Below, piece after piece: positions 7,309-18,100 of a stretch of DNA of 57,630 bases. This DNA is from a virus. The translations under genes were made by a program, and so were the position numbers. The number at the start of each line of letters is the position of its first letter. The stretch's first letter is position 1. The notes under the pieces are model-generated. The model saw only the letters and a list, made by a program, of their open reading frames with translations, did not search any database and had not been told where the DNA came from. Where the stretch lies: positions 1 through 57,630 of IMG/VR virus record IMGVR_UViG_3300028045_000016. One strand, 5' to 3'.

Positions 7309-9740
7309 AAAACGTAAACATAAACATATCATCTACAGGGTTTCCAAGTCAATTTGTATCTGATTCAGAGAAAGAAACTGTCGAATTCGGGTTACAAATT
7401 GGTCAAGCTATTCAATATGAATGGTTCAAAAAGGATGGGAATCAATGTAGATATTATAATCAATGGAGGGATTTTAACCGTTTAAGATTATATGCAAGAG
7501 GAGAACAGTCCACAGGAAAATATAAAAACGAATTAGCAGTAGACGGAGATTTGTCTTATCTAAATTTAGATTGGACACCTGTACCCGTTCTACCTAAGTT
7601 CGTAGACATTGTAGTTAACGGGATGCAAGACCGTGAGTTTCACGTTAAGGCATATGCTCAAGATGCATTGTCTCAATCTAAGAGAAGTAAATATCAGCAA
7701 ATGGTAGAAGGGCAAATGGTAGCTAAACCTATGCTCGAAACTATACAAAAAAAGACAGGTGCTAATCCTTTTACCGTTGAACCTGATTCACTTCCAAACT
7801 CAGATGAAGAACTAAAACTTTATATGCAAATGAATTACAAACCTGCTATTGAAATAGCAGAGGAGGAAGCCATTAGCACTTTGTTTGAATCTAATAAATA
7901 TAACGATACTAGAAAAAGATTGGATTATGACTTAGCAGTTATAGGAATATCTTGTGCTAAACACGAGTTCTTACCCGGAGCAGGTGTTAAGGTTGATTAC
8001 GTTGACCCGGCTAATATTGTTTATAGCTATACAGAAGACCCACACTTTAAAGATTGTTTTTATTGGGGGGAAATTAAAACATTACCTATTACTGAATTAG
8101 TAAAGATAGACCCTACACTAGACAACAAAGACTTAGAGGAAATATCACAATACTCTCAGAGTTGGTATGACTATTATAATACTGCACAGTTTTATGAGAA
8201 TGATATATTCTATAAAGATACTGCCACAGTTATGTACTTTAATTACAAAACTACAAAGAAGGTAGTTTATAAAAGAAAAGTAAAAGACAACGGTAACGTT
8301 AGTATGATTGAAAAGGATGACCAATTCAATCCACCTGTTGAAATGCAGGAGGAACAAAACTTTGAAAAGGTATCTAAGACTATTGACGTTTGGTATGAAG
8401 GTGTTATGGTTATGGGAACCAACATAGTTTTGAAGTGGCAGTTGATGGAGAATATGGTTAGACCACAATCTGCAACTCAACACGCTATTCCTAATTATGT
8501 AGCAGTAGCACCAAGAATGTATAAAGGTGCCATTGAATCTTTAGTTAGAAGAATGATTCCTTTTGCTGATTTAATTCAGGTTACACACTTGAAGCTACAA
8601 CAAGTTATATCTAGAGTTGTACCTGATGGTGTATTCATAGATGCTGATGGATTAAATGAAGTGGACCTCGGGACAGGTAATGCTTATAATCCCGAAGATG
8701 CTTTAAGATTATATTTCCAAACAGGTTCTGTTATTGGTAGAAGTTATACTCAAGACGGAGATTACAACCAAGGAAGAGTACCTATTAAAGAACTTCAGTC
8801 AAGTTCAGGTGCATCAAAAACACAGATGTTAATTGCTAACTATAATCATTATCTAAATCAAATTAGATTAGTTACAGGATTAAATGAAGCAAGAGACGGT
8901 TCTATGCCGGACCCTAATTCTTTAGTTGGCTTACAGAAAATGGCAGCATTAAATTCTAATGTAGCGACTAGACATATCTTAGAAGGAAGCTTGTATATTT
9001 ATAGAAGTATTGCAGAGGCTTTAACATACAGGGTTGCAGATATTCTTCAGTATGCAGATTTTAAAGAAGAGTTCATAAATCAAATAGGAAAGTATAATGT
9101 ATCAATATTAAATGATATTGCAGATTTATATATTTATGACTTTGGTATATTCATTGAACTGTCTCCTGACGAAGAACAGAAGCAGCAGCTTGAACAGAAT
9201 ATTCAAATGGCTTTATCTAAGAGCGATATAAATCTTGAGGATGCTATTGATATTAGAGAAATAAAAAATATCAAACTTGCAAACCAATTACTAAAATTAA
9301 AAAGAATTGGTAAACAAGAAAGAGAAGAGAAGATGCAAATGTCTCAACAGGCAATGCAGTCTCAACAACTTATGCAGCAACAGAAGATGGCACAAGAAAC
9401 TGCTATGCAAAAACTGCAGATGGAGACTCGTGCTAAGATGGAATACCGTCAAGCTGATATTGCATTTGAAATAGAGAAAATGAAAAACGAAGCTATGCTA
9501 AAATCTCAATTGATGGACAAAGAGTTCGAGTTGAATATGCAGTTAGCTGAGTTAAACAATAGAGGGTTAAAAGATAGAGAGGTTGGAAAGGAAGATGCAA
9601 AGTCTAAAAGAATTAGCCAAGCAAATACAGAACAATCTAAAATGATTAACCAACGTAAAAATAATTTACCTCCGATTAATTTTGAATCAAACGAGGATAG
9701 TTTGGATGGGTTTGATTTCGCAGAATTCAATCCAAGATAG
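7305..9740 (+). CDS. Portal protein
   Basis: The 811-residue protein is the dodecameric ring at the packaging vertex. Its N-terminal region (about 90-110) has WTPVPVLPKFVDIVVNGM, a segment I associate with crAss-like portals. The C-terminal 170 residues (about 640-811) are rich in Gln, Met, Lys and Glu and form a long helix or coiled coil, as expected for a portal barrel or crown. It follows the terminase with a 4-nt overlap and precedes the scaffold and capsid genes. Length is in the range known for crAss-like portals. Confidence 0.9.
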   Translation: MKNVNINISSTGFPSQFVSDSEKETVEFGLQIGQAIQYEWFKKDGNQCRYYNQWRDFNRLRLYARGEQSTGKYKNELAVDGDLSYLNLDWTPVPVLPKFVDIVVNGMQDREFHVKAYAQDALSQSKRSKYQQMVEGQMVAKPMLETIQKKTGANPFTVEPDSLPNSDEELKLYMQMNYKPAIEIAEEEAISTLFESNKYNDTRKRLDYDLAVIGISCAKHEFLPGAGVKVDYVDPANIVYSYTEDPHFKDCFYWGEIKTLPITELVKIDPTLDNKDLEEISQYSQSWYDYYNTAQFYENDIFYKDTATVMYFNYKTTKKVVYKRKVKDNGNVSMIEKDDQFNPPVEMQEEQNFEKVSKTIDVWYEGVMVMGTNIVLKWQLMENMVRPQSATQHAIPNYVAVAPRMYKGAIESLVRRMIPFADLIQVTHLKLQQVISRVVPDGVFIDADGLNEVDLGTGNAYNPEDALRLYFQTGSVIGRSYTQDGDYNQGRVPIKELQSSSGASKTQMLIANYNHYLNQIRLVTGLNEARDGSMPDPNSLVGLQKMAALNSNVATRHILEGSLYIYRSIAEALTYRVADILQYADFKEEFINQIGKYNVSILNDIADLYIYDFGIFIELSPDEEQKQQLEQNIQMALSKSDINLEDAIDIREIKNIKLANQLLKLKRIGKQEREEKMQMSQQAMQSQQLMQQQKMAQETAMQKLQMETRAKMEYRQADIAFEIEKMKNEAMLKSQLMDKEFELNMQLAELNNRGLKDREVGKEDAKSKRISQANTEQSKMINQRKNNLPPINFESNEDSLDGFDFAEFNPR

Positions 9741-9767
9741 TTGTCTAAAACTATAATAATTTTTGTG

Positions 9768-9775
9768 TAACTTTG
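9768..9775 (+). promoter_or_regulatory. -7 promoter box, TAACTTTG
   Basis: TAACTTTG fits TAnnTTTG, and the 57-nt gap between portal and scaffold is otherwise empty. A TTG at 9741-9743 lies 24 nt upstream, slightly beyond the usual spacing. It could give extra transcription of scaffold and capsid genes. Confidence 0.5.
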
Positions 9776-9797
9776 TATAAATTAAATTTAATAAAAT

Positions 9798-10937
9798 ATG
9801 GAAATTAAAGTAAAAGCAGTTGACGGTGCTGACGAAAAGTCTGTACAACAAGTTGAGCAAGAACTTTTAGATAAGCACGAACAAAGTCTAGAAGCAGGAA
9901 CCGATTCAGTTGATACTCCTAAAGCGATTATTAAGGAAGAGGTTAAAGAAGAAGTGGTTGAAACCGTAAATGATGGTTTAGAAACAAAAGATAAAACTCA
10001 GTCCTCAGAGTTAAACGAGGAAGACGTTCTTTCATTTATTAAAAACAGATACGGAAGAGAGATTAATTCTCTTGATGATTTAAATCAAGTAAGAGAAGAA
10101 GAACCTCTCCCCGAAGATGTGGCTAAATACTTAAAGTATAAAAAAGATACAGGTCGTGGATTCAATGATTTTGCAAATCTGCAAAAGGATTATGAAGATA
10201 TGGAACCTAATAGATTGCTTAGAGAGTATCTCAAGGCAACGGAAAAAGGATTGGATGATGACGACATTAATGATTTAATGGAAGATTATTCTTATGATGA
10301 AGACCTCGATGACGAGAAGCAAATAAGAAAAATTAAGTTAGCCAAAAAGAAAACAATTGCGAAAGCAAAAGATTATTTTGTAGAACAACAAGAACAGTAT
10401 AAGGTCCCTCTCGAGTCGAGAAGGGAGTCAACCGGTTCCGATGAGAATACAGAAGAGTTAAATGCTTACCGTGATTATATAGCGAATGCTAAGACAGTTC
10501 AGGAACAACAATCTCGTTTGAAGGAGTTGTATGATAAAAAGACTAATGATGTTTTTAGTGAGTTCAAAGGTTTTGAGTTTACGTTAGAAGATAACAACAC
10601 AGTTTATTTTTCTCCCGGTGATGCTACTGAAATTATGAATCAGCAAAACAACCCACAGAATTTTGTTAAAAAATTCTTAGGTGAAAATGGTGAGTTAGTA
10701 GATGGAGTAGGTTACCACAGGTCACTAGCAATGGCGATGCATCCTGATAAGTTTGCAAAGTTTTTTTATGAGCAAGGCAAATCTGCTTCGGCAGATGCAA
10801 CTATGAAGAAGTTAAAAAATGTAAATATGACAACTCGTAGTACTCCTGAAATTACTAAAGCAAATAACGGTTTGCAAATAAAGTCTGTAACTCCTGCTTC
10901 AAGCAGAGGGTTAAAGATTAGGAATAGAAATAAATAA
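9798..10937 (+). CDS. Putative capsid scaffolding protein
   Basis: The 379-residue product is strongly acidic and helical through its first two thirds, with many Glu/Asp/Lys and few aromatics, then becomes basic at the C-terminus (SSRGLKIRNRNK). Acidic helical body plus basic C-terminal tail is typical of phage scaffolding proteins, which bind the capsid protein through the tail. Its place between portal and major capsid genes agrees. No protease triad is visible. Confidence 0.75.
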   Translation: MEIKVKAVDGADEKSVQQVEQELLDKHEQSLEAGTDSVDTPKAIIKEEVKEEVVETVNDGLETKDKTQSSELNEEDVLSFIKNRYGREINSLDDLNQVREEEPLPEDVAKYLKYKKDTGRGFNDFANLQKDYEDMEPNRLLREYLKATEKGLDDDDINDLMEDYSYDEDLDDEKQIRKIKLAKKKTIAKAKDYFVEQQEQYKVPLESRRESTGSDENTEELNAYRDYIANAKTVQEQQSRLKELYDKKTNDVFSEFKGFEFTLEDNNTVYFSPGDATEIMNQQNNPQNFVKKFLGENGELVDGVGYHRSLAMAMHPDKFAKFFYEQGKSASADATMKKLKNVNMTTRSTPEITKANNGLQIKSVTPASSRGLKIRNRNK

Positions 10938-10961
10938 TAACAAAACTAAAAAAAGAAAATT

Positions 10962-12395
10962 ATGAGTGTACAAAGCGTACCCGGATTTGATTTACAACCA
11001 TCAGCACAACAAGTGCCGGTTGCATCAAACTACATAACTAACTTTGATTTCTTGAATCAGTATCTTCCTGATACTTACGAAAAGGAATTTGAGCGTTATG
11101 GAAACAGAACAATCTCCTCATTCCTAAGAATGGTAGGAGCAGAAATGCCATCTAACTCTGACCTTATCAAATGGGCAGAACAAGGAAGATTGCATACTAA
11201 GTATACTGACTGTACAACTGCAGCAGTAATTAATGCTAAAGAAGCTACTTTTGCAGTAAACGATGCAGGTAACCCTGCTTTCGGTGCAAGTAACAGTATC
11301 GCTATTAGAAAAGGACAAACAGTAATGGTATCTGACAATGCAGGTGGTGGTTCCGTAAAAGGAATTGTAACTGATGTTGACTTAGCTAACTTTACTTTTG
11401 ACGTAGCATTTTACCCATTAGCAGGTATTCCTATTGCAGGAGCAGGTGCTAAGTTTACTGTGTTTATCTACGGTTCTGAATTTAAAAAAGGAACAGTAGG
11501 GATGGAAGGAAGCCTAGAAGCTGACGACCTAATCTTCGAGAACTCACCAATTATCATTAAAGATAAGTATGCAGTATCAGGTTCTGATATGGCACAAATC
11601 GGTTGGGTTGAAGTAACTACAGAGAACGGTGCTAACGGATACCTATGGTATTTGAAGTCTGAGCACGAAACTAGATTACGTTTTGACGATTATCTAGAGA
11701 CTGCAATGATTGAAGCAGTTCCTGCTGAAGCAGGTTCAGGTGCAGCAACCGGTGCTATTAACCCTGAGTACGGTAACAAAGGTTCTGAAGGAATCTTCTA
11801 TGTTGTTGGAAACAGAGGTAACGTATGGGCAGGTGGTTCACCAACGGCTCTAACACAATGGGATACTATTATCTCAAGACTTGATAAGCAAGGAGCAATT
11901 GAGGAAAACGTTGTATTTGTAGATAGAGATTTCTCTTTCGACATTGACGATATGCTTTCTCAGCAGTCTTCTAATGCAGCAGGTGGTGTATCTTACGGTC
12001 TTTTTGACAATGAAAAAGATATGGCATTGAACTTAGGATTTACAGGATTCCGTAGAGGTTACGATTTCTACAAGTCTGATTGGAAATACTTGAACGACCC
12101 AACAATGAGAGGTGGTCTTTCTGCAGCAGCAGGTTCAGGTAGAGTAAACGGATTGTTAGTACCTGCAGGTTCTACTTCAGTTTATGACCAAATCTTAGGA
12201 AAGAACGCTAAGAGACCATTCTTGCACGTTAGATATAGAGCTTCTGAAACAGAAGACAGACGTTACAAGACTTGGATTACAGGTTCAGCAGGTGGAGCAA
12301 GAACTTCTAGCTTAGATGCTATGGAGGTACACTTCTTATCTGAAAGAGCAGTATGTACTCTAGGTGCAAATAACTTTATGTTATTCCAATCGTAA
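10962..12395 (+). CDS. Major capsid protein
   Basis: The 477-residue shell protein is predicted to have the HK97 fold. The C-terminal third carries FLHVRYRASETEDRRYKTW followed by TGSAGGARTS and VHFLSERAV, which I recall as the signature of crAss-like major capsid proteins. Residues of about 85-175 are Gly/Ala/Val-rich and beta-prone and may be an inserted surface domain. The gene ends just before a strong terminator (12410-12438), fitting a highly transcribed gene insulated from its neighbours. Confidence 0.93.
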   Translation: MSVQSVPGFDLQPSAQQVPVASNYITNFDFLNQYLPDTYEKEFERYGNRTISSFLRMVGAEMPSNSDLIKWAEQGRLHTKYTDCTTAAVINAKEATFAVNDAGNPAFGASNSIAIRKGQTVMVSDNAGGGSVKGIVTDVDLANFTFDVAFYPLAGIPIAGAGAKFTVFIYGSEFKKGTVGMEGSLEADDLIFENSPIIIKDKYAVSGSDMAQIGWVEVTTENGANGYLWYLKSEHETRLRFDDYLETAMIEAVPAEAGSGAATGAINPEYGNKGSEGIFYVVGNRGNVWAGGSPTALTQWDTIISRLDKQGAIEENVVFVDRDFSFDIDDMLSQQSSNAAGGVSYGLFDNEKDMALNLGFTGFRRGYDFYKSDWKYLNDPTMRGGLSAAAGSGRVNGLLVPAGSTSVYDQILGKNAKRPFLHVRYRASETEDRRYKTWITGSAGGARTSSLDAMEVHFLSERAVCTLGANNFMLFQS

Positions 12396-12409
12396 GATTG
12401 ATTTTAATT

Positions 12410-12438
12410 GGGGGGAGACATTCTCCCCCCTTTTTTTT
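12410..12438 (+). terminator. Rho-independent terminator after the capsid gene
   Basis: A 9-bp stem GGGGGGAGA/TCTCCCCCC closes a 3-nt CAT loop and is followed by eight T residues. It starts 15 nt after the capsid stop codon. The next gene has no visible promoter of its own, so partial read-through is likely. Confidence 0.93.
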
Positions 12439-12461
12439 ACTTTAATTTAATTTTAAATACA

Positions 12462-13217
12462 ATGGCAAAACAAAAGAAACAAAAGTTTGTAGACAAAAGC
12501 TACAAGCTAACAAGAGGTGTAGCACCTTTATCCTATATGCTACCAACAAAACATTCTAAAAGATTTCAACTATTACATTTTGACGAGGATACGGGTACTA
12601 ACCGTGAACTCAGATATGCTCGTAATCAAAACTCCTGTTTTGTAGATGAGCAAGATAAGAATGTAGTATTAGAGCCTATCATTTTTGAAGATGGGTTTCT
12701 TTATGTAGAAAAAGCAAATCAGGTATTACAGAAATTCTTACACTATCATTCATTGAACGGCAAAGCGTTTGTTGAGATTGATGAAAGCAAAGATGCAACA
12801 GACGAGGTTGAAGTATTAATGATGGAAGCTGATGCTTTAGTGGAGGCTAAAACATTATCATTAGAACAACTAGAGAATGTATGTAGAGTATTGTTTGGTG
12901 TAGATACTTCTAAGGTGTCTACTGCAGAAATGAAACGTGATGTATTAGTGTATGCTAAAAACAATCCTAATGACTTCTTAGAGGTTATCGCTGACCCTGA
13001 CTTAAAACTTATGGGCACAGTACAAAGGTTGTTTGATAGTGGCTTTTTAAGTACAAGAAAAAGCAATAAAGAAGTATGGTATAGTACACCAACTAATAAA
13101 ACAAAAATGCTTAACGTACCATTTGGTGAAGAGCCTATAGATTCTGTATGTCAATACTTACAATCTGATGATGGCTTAGATGCCTTACAACATCTAGAAG
13201 CTTTGTTAGAAAAATAA
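12462..13217 (+). CDS. Virion-region protein of unknown function
   Basis: The 251-residue protein begins at ATG 12462; the frame extends upstream to 12408, but that part lies in the capsid terminator and is not credible. The N-terminus is very basic (MAKQKKQKFVDKSYKLTRG). The middle (about 100-190) is acidic and helical. It is bounded by two terminators and probably expressed by read-through from the capsid transcript. Similar genes follow the capsid gene in related phages as far as I recall, which suggests a minor head component. Confidence 0.75.
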   Translation: MAKQKKQKFVDKSYKLTRGVAPLSYMLPTKHSKRFQLLHFDEDTGTNRELRYARNQNSCFVDEQDKNVVLEPIIFEDGFLYVEKANQVLQKFLHYHSLNGKAFVEIDESKDATDEVEVLMMEADALVEAKTLSLEQLENVCRVLFGVDTSKVSTAEMKRDVLVYAKNNPNDFLEVIADPDLKLMGTVQRLFDSGFLSTRKSNKEVWYSTPTNKTKMLNVPFGEEPIDSVCQYLQSDDGLDALQHLEALLEK

Positions 13218-13242
13218 GACTCTAACACTAACTATATTAAGG

Positions 13243-13275
13243 GACCTCTTCAAAAACGAAGGGGTCTTTTTTTTT
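13243..13275 (+). terminator. Rho-independent terminator
   Basis: GACCTCTTC and GAAGGGGTC form a 9-bp stem with one G-T pair around an AAAAAC loop, followed by nine T residues. It closes the unit at 12462 and lies only 3 nt before the next promoter box. Confidence 0.9.
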
Positions 13276-13278
13276 CAT

Positions 13279-13286
13279 TATCTTTG
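13279..13286 (+). promoter_or_regulatory. -7 promoter box, TATCTTTG
   Basis: TATCTTTG followed by TAG sits directly behind a terminator and 17 nt before the ATG at 13304, so it can restart transcription for the tail genes. The 17-23 nt upstream hold the terminator's T-run and no TTG, so a -33 element is missing. Confidence 0.65.
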
Positions 13287-13303
13287 TAGCAAAAGAATTA
13301 CAG

Positions 13304-14257
13304 ATGATAAATTCAGTTAGACAAACGGTAATGTCCGTCCTGAATAAAAATAACTATGGATACATATCTCCATCTGACTTCAACTTGTTTGCTAAACAAG
13401 CACAGTTGGATTTGTTTGAGAATTATTTTTATGCGTACAACTATCAGATTAGCAAGGAGAATGCTCGTAAATCAGGAACGGGTTATGCCGATATTACAAA
13501 AGGTTTAGAAGAGGTTATTGATACTTTTTCAATTACAAGACCATTAACTATATCTAGTGGTAGTGAATATTTTTTACCTTCATTACTTACAACAAACGAT
13601 GACTATTACTTACTAAATAAAATACTAATAAATAATGAAGTAATATTTAGTGGAACAACTACGACTAACGTAGGTGGTGCCAATCAGATTATTGATACCA
13701 ATGCAGACTTTATAGCGTTGGGAGTTATGGTTGGAGATATAGTTGGAGTTGAAGTACAGGGATACTCTTACAACTTAGTTGTAACAAATGTAACGGTAAA
13801 TACTCTTACAGTAACACCGGGTGTTTTAAATACCTTTCCTTTAAATTATACCATATACCAACCTGACGAAAAAAAGGAAGCAGAGAAAGTTACTCATAGT
13901 AAAATAACTATGTTAAACAATTCGTTGCTTACAAAACCTAACTTGTCATATCCGGCATATACTCAAGAAGGATTGGTTGGACAGGCTTATCCAACAACAA
14001 TAAATAATCCGGGACAATTAATTTGTCAATACATACGATTCCCGTATATCCCTAGATGGACATACGTTACACTATCAAGTGGAGAACCTGCCTTCGATGA
14101 GGGAGCAGCAGACTATCAAGATTTTGAATTACCAAATGATGATGAGGTGAACTTAGTTAATAAAATACTTCAATACGCAGGAATGTCTATTAGAGAAGTT
14201 AGTACGGTTCAGTTTGCTCAGGCAGAAGAGAATGTATCTAACCAACAAGAAAAATAA
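13304..14257 (+). CDS. Ring/collar structural protein (crAss-like)
   Basis: The 317-residue protein starts MINSVRQTVMSVLNKNNYGY and continues with SPSDFNLFAKQAQLDLFE, a signature I associate with crAss-like ring proteins that stack below the portal. The middle part (about 110-180) is beta-rich with GTTTTN- and NTLTVTPG-type strands. It is the first gene after a terminator-promoter pair and precedes the tail tube-like protein, consistent with a neck role. Confidence 0.75.
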   Translation: MINSVRQTVMSVLNKNNYGYISPSDFNLFAKQAQLDLFENYFYAYNYQISKENARKSGTGYADITKGLEEVIDTFSITRPLTISSGSEYFLPSLLTTNDDYYLLNKILINNEVIFSGTTTTNVGGANQIIDTNADFIALGVMVGDIVGVEVQGYSYNLVVTNVTVNTLTVTPGVLNTFPLNYTIYQPDEKKEAEKVTHSKITMLNNSLLTKPNLSYPAYTQEGLVGQAYPTTINNPGQLICQYIRFPYIPRWTYVTLSSGEPAFDEGAADYQDFELPNDDEVNLVNKILQYAGMSIREVSTVQFAQAEENVSNQQEK

Positions 14258-14259
14258 TT

Positions 14260-15183
14260 ATGGCATATATTTCACAATATCAGTATTACGAAAACGGAGG
14301 AGCAAATCCGGAAGATGCCAATTGGGGGTCATATCAATATGTATCACTAGAGGACATCGTAAATAATTTTATGTTAATGTATACAGGAAATCATAGTCTT
14401 GTAAACAACGAAGAAAGATATAAAATTTTGTTTCACGCAAAGAGAGCAATACAAGAATTAAACTATGATGCATTTAAAGAAATAAAAATATTAGAGTTAA
14501 GTGTTTGTGACCAACTTCGATATGTATTACCATCTGACTATGTAAATTGGGTTCGTGTTTCTATTTATCAAAATGGTTTACTTAAACCACTTACAGAAAA
14601 TATTCAGACTAATTGGTCAGGTGCATACTTACAGGATAATGATTGCAGGATATTATTTGATATTGATGGAAACGCATTATCACCACAACAATCTACATTA
14701 GATTTTGATAGGATAAGAGGCACTAAGCAGTCAATATATTTAAACCAAAACTCAGAAATGTATGGCAAGTCAGGATACAACTGTGATGGTAATTGGTATT
14801 TTGAATATGGCATTGGTGCACGTTACGGACTTAATACAGAGACTGCAAATGCAAATCCTACATTTAAGATAAACCCTAAGGGTGGTGTAATAAATTTTAG
14901 TTCAGGAGTTTCAGGAGAGTTGATTGTCCTAGAATATGTTTCAGATGGTATGGAAAATGGTAACGACAGTTCTGTTAACGTAAACAAAATGTTTGAAGAA
15001 TTTATTTATGCTCACATAGAGTTTGCGATTCTTAATTCAAAGGTTGGTGTTCAGGAATATATTATTGCTAGAGCAAAGAAAAGAAAATCAGCATTACTAA
15101 GAAATGCTAAGATTAGAATAAGTAACATACACCCCGGTAGATTATTGATGAATATGAGGGGTAGAGACAAGTGGATTAAGTAA
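14260..15183 (+). CDS. Tail tubular/ring protein
   Basis: This 307-residue protein resembles the gp4/gp11-type tubular (ring) proteins of podoviruses. It has an N-terminal helical segment with HAKRAIQELNYDAFKEIK (about 64-81), then VLPSDYVNWVRVSIY (about 91-105), and a C-terminal helical region ending in a basic tail. The order helix, PSDY-V-W-V strand, beta domain and C-terminal helices fits that family. It joins ring protein and muzzle in the tail. The spacer to the preceding gene is 2 nt. Confidence 0.78.
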   Translation: MAYISQYQYYENGGANPEDANWGSYQYVSLEDIVNNFMLMYTGNHSLVNNEERYKILFHAKRAIQELNYDAFKEIKILELSVCDQLRYVLPSDYVNWVRVSIYQNGLLKPLTENIQTNWSGAYLQDNDCRILFDIDGNALSPQQSTLDFDRIRGTKQSIYLNQNSEMYGKSGYNCDGNWYFEYGIGARYGLNTETANANPTFKINPKGGVINFSSGVSGELIVLEYVSDGMENGNDSSVNVNKMFEEFIYAHIEFAILNSKVGVQEYIIARAKKRKSALLRNAKIRISNIHPGRLLMNMRGRDKWIK

Positions 15184-15184
15184 T

Positions 15185-18100
15185 ATGGCGAATACAACAA
15201 GAAACTTTACTCAAGGTAAAATGAATAAGATGGTTGACGAAAGACTCGTTCCAAACGGGGAATACGTTGATGCATTAAATATTCGTATGGGTTCTACAGA
15301 AGGCTCTGAGATTGGAGTTATAGAGAACTCAAAAGGGAACACACAATTAACTACGCTCAGGTTTAATGGAAACCCATTAAGTGAAGGTGCTAGATGTATT
15401 GGTGCTTATGAAGATGGTACTAATGAAACCATTTATTGGTTTGTACACGACCCAACATTTGAAAGTCCCGGTACACCTACAGGTATTGTAGATATGATTG
15501 TATCGTATGACGATAACAGTAATTCAATAACGTATCACGTTATTAGTGTTAATGATGGTGGTGGTGAAAAGACAACATTAAATTTTAATCCTGAATATCT
15601 TATAACAGGAGTAAACTTAGTTGACTCTAAACTATTATTTTTTACAGACAATTATAATGCTCCTAGAAAAATAAACACAGAATTTAATTACGGAGACCCT
15701 ATAGCAGGAGTTGATGGATTTTCTTATGATGAAATATTAGTTATAAAAAAACCACCGGCTACATCTCCGAATGTTAGGCTTATAAACTCTGCAGGAGACT
15801 CTACTTATATGGAGGACAGGTTCTTGTGTTTTGGCTATAGGTACAAGTATAGTGATGATGAGTACTCTGCAACATCTCAGTTTTCAACTGCAGCTTTTAC
15901 TCCCGGAGCGTTTGAGTTTTCTCCTGATAGTTACCTCAACGAGGGTATGGTTAATTTCACAAATACTGCAGAAGTAACTTTTAATTCAGGTGGTCCTTTA
16001 GTGAAAGGTGTTGATATACTCTTCAAAGACAACGATACAAACGTAGTTAAAATTATAGAAAAATTAGATAAAAAGAAAAATGCCTATAGTGATTTTCAAG
16101 ACTATAGCTTTACTTTTACTAATAGTAAAATATTTACAATACTTCCTGAAGCAGAAGTTCTAAGGCTTTATGACAATGTTCCTAGATACGCACAGGCTCA
16201 AACCATTATGGGTAACAGGCTTATGTTTGGTAACTATGTAGAAGGTTATGACCTTACAGACGATGACGGAAATCCAACTCGACTTACTTTCTTTACGAGT
16301 CAAACAAACGAATCAATTGGTATTGAAGATGTGGAGGATGGTGTTAAGGAAGTAAATTATTCAATAGGTCCTGCCAACAATTCTCAGGCAGGTTTTGAAA
16401 TAGACTTCGGTCAAGACATAGACTTAATTGCAGGTTCAGCTATACAGGTGACAATGAGATTTAATCATTCATCTTTTAATGGTACTGCACCTTTCCCTAT
16501 AGAAGAACAAGCTGATACAGAAATTGGATACATATTTAATGTTCAACAAAACTTTAATAGTATTTATGAATATTCTGTAAGTCAATCTTTTTTAGAACAA
16601 GTAGGTACGCTTAGTAATATTAAGCCATTGCAAGATGCTGCAGACCCTGAAAACAATTCTTGTAACGGTGGAACTTTTACAGATGTTTTTTACTGTTCAA
16701 TAAACGCAGCTTTAGATACTTTAGTTAAGAAGGACGGTGGTGTTAGTGCAACAGGTCCACAACCTATACAAGTTATATCTACTCCGGGAAGCAATGTAAT
16801 AACATTAGAATTACCTGCAGTAGAGTTTGTAGATGATATAGCATTACCAACACAATCTGTTTATGAGTATTATGAAATAATTTTTGGTGAAGTTAGCTTT
16901 GCTAAGATTGGAGTAGCAGAAAGCTTACACAGTAACAGAGGGTATGAAGTTGGTATGGTTTATATGGATGAGTTTAATAGAGCAACACCTGCTCTAGTGA
17001 GTCCAAACAACACAGAGCATTTCCCTTGTGGAATGTCTGAATTTAAAAACAGTATTCAGGTAACAATACCAACAACACAGACGGCACCAAGTTGGGCAAA
17101 AAAATATAAATTTGTAGTTAAGCCTGATAAAGAAAAGTATGAAACAATTTATACTAATATATTCTTTGAAGACCCTAATACATCAGCAGCTTATTTTTTA
17201 TTAGAAGGTGAAAACTCACAAAAAATTACTGAGGGACAGAGGCTGATAGTAAAAGCAGATACGAGAGGTGCTTTAAGTAGATGTGTAAACGCTACGGTTT
17301 TAGAGAAAGAATCTAAGACTGCAGACTTCTTAGAAATTCCTGTAGAAGGTGGAGAGTCAGATGAGTTTGTCCCACAACCTGCAGGAACTTATATGAAGAT
17401 GAATACCAACAAGTTTAATGCTGAAGTTGGTAAGGATGCAGTTGTAGATTTTGGTAGAAGAGATAAAACTGCAGATAGAAGAGACCACTATCCTTTGGTA
17501 CAATACCCTGTGAATTTAAATGTAGCAGACCCTAACATACCGGGTTCAACCCATACTGATTATGATATACCTGCAGGTTCTAGAATAGTAATTGATTTAT
17601 TTTTTGAAAGAAAAGGTAGGTCTGACGGTAACAATGCTTGTGAAAGAAGGACATATGAGTTGACAGAAACATATTCTTCAAGTAGCAGTTATGATAGTTT
17701 TTTAGATTGGTTTAATGGAGATAATATTGGAGACACATTAAACAATGGAGTTGCTTTTGCAGGAGATAATTCTTGTCCACCGAATAATGAGTATCTTTCT
17801 ACATTACTTGAAAGTGATTTAGGAAATTCACCGAGTGATATCCCTCAAAGTCTATGTAATAATTACTATCAGTTTTATAGAAATAATACTACTAACGAAT
17901 TATTGTTTTTAGTAAGAGGAACAAGAGCCTGTAGTAGAACAAAAAAACAAAGGTCATATGCTAGGGTAAAGATAACAGTATTTAGAGCAGAGAATACATT
18001 GGTTTTTGAAACACCACCTATTGATGCTTCTCCTGATATTTGGTATGAAGGTGCAGACTCTTATGATGTTGTATCTAAAGATGGAATATGTTCTTTTGAC

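Noticed and set aside
12408-12461. N-terminal extension of the 12462 gene
   Set aside because: This part lies inside the capsid terminator hairpin and T-run, so ATG 12462 was chosen.
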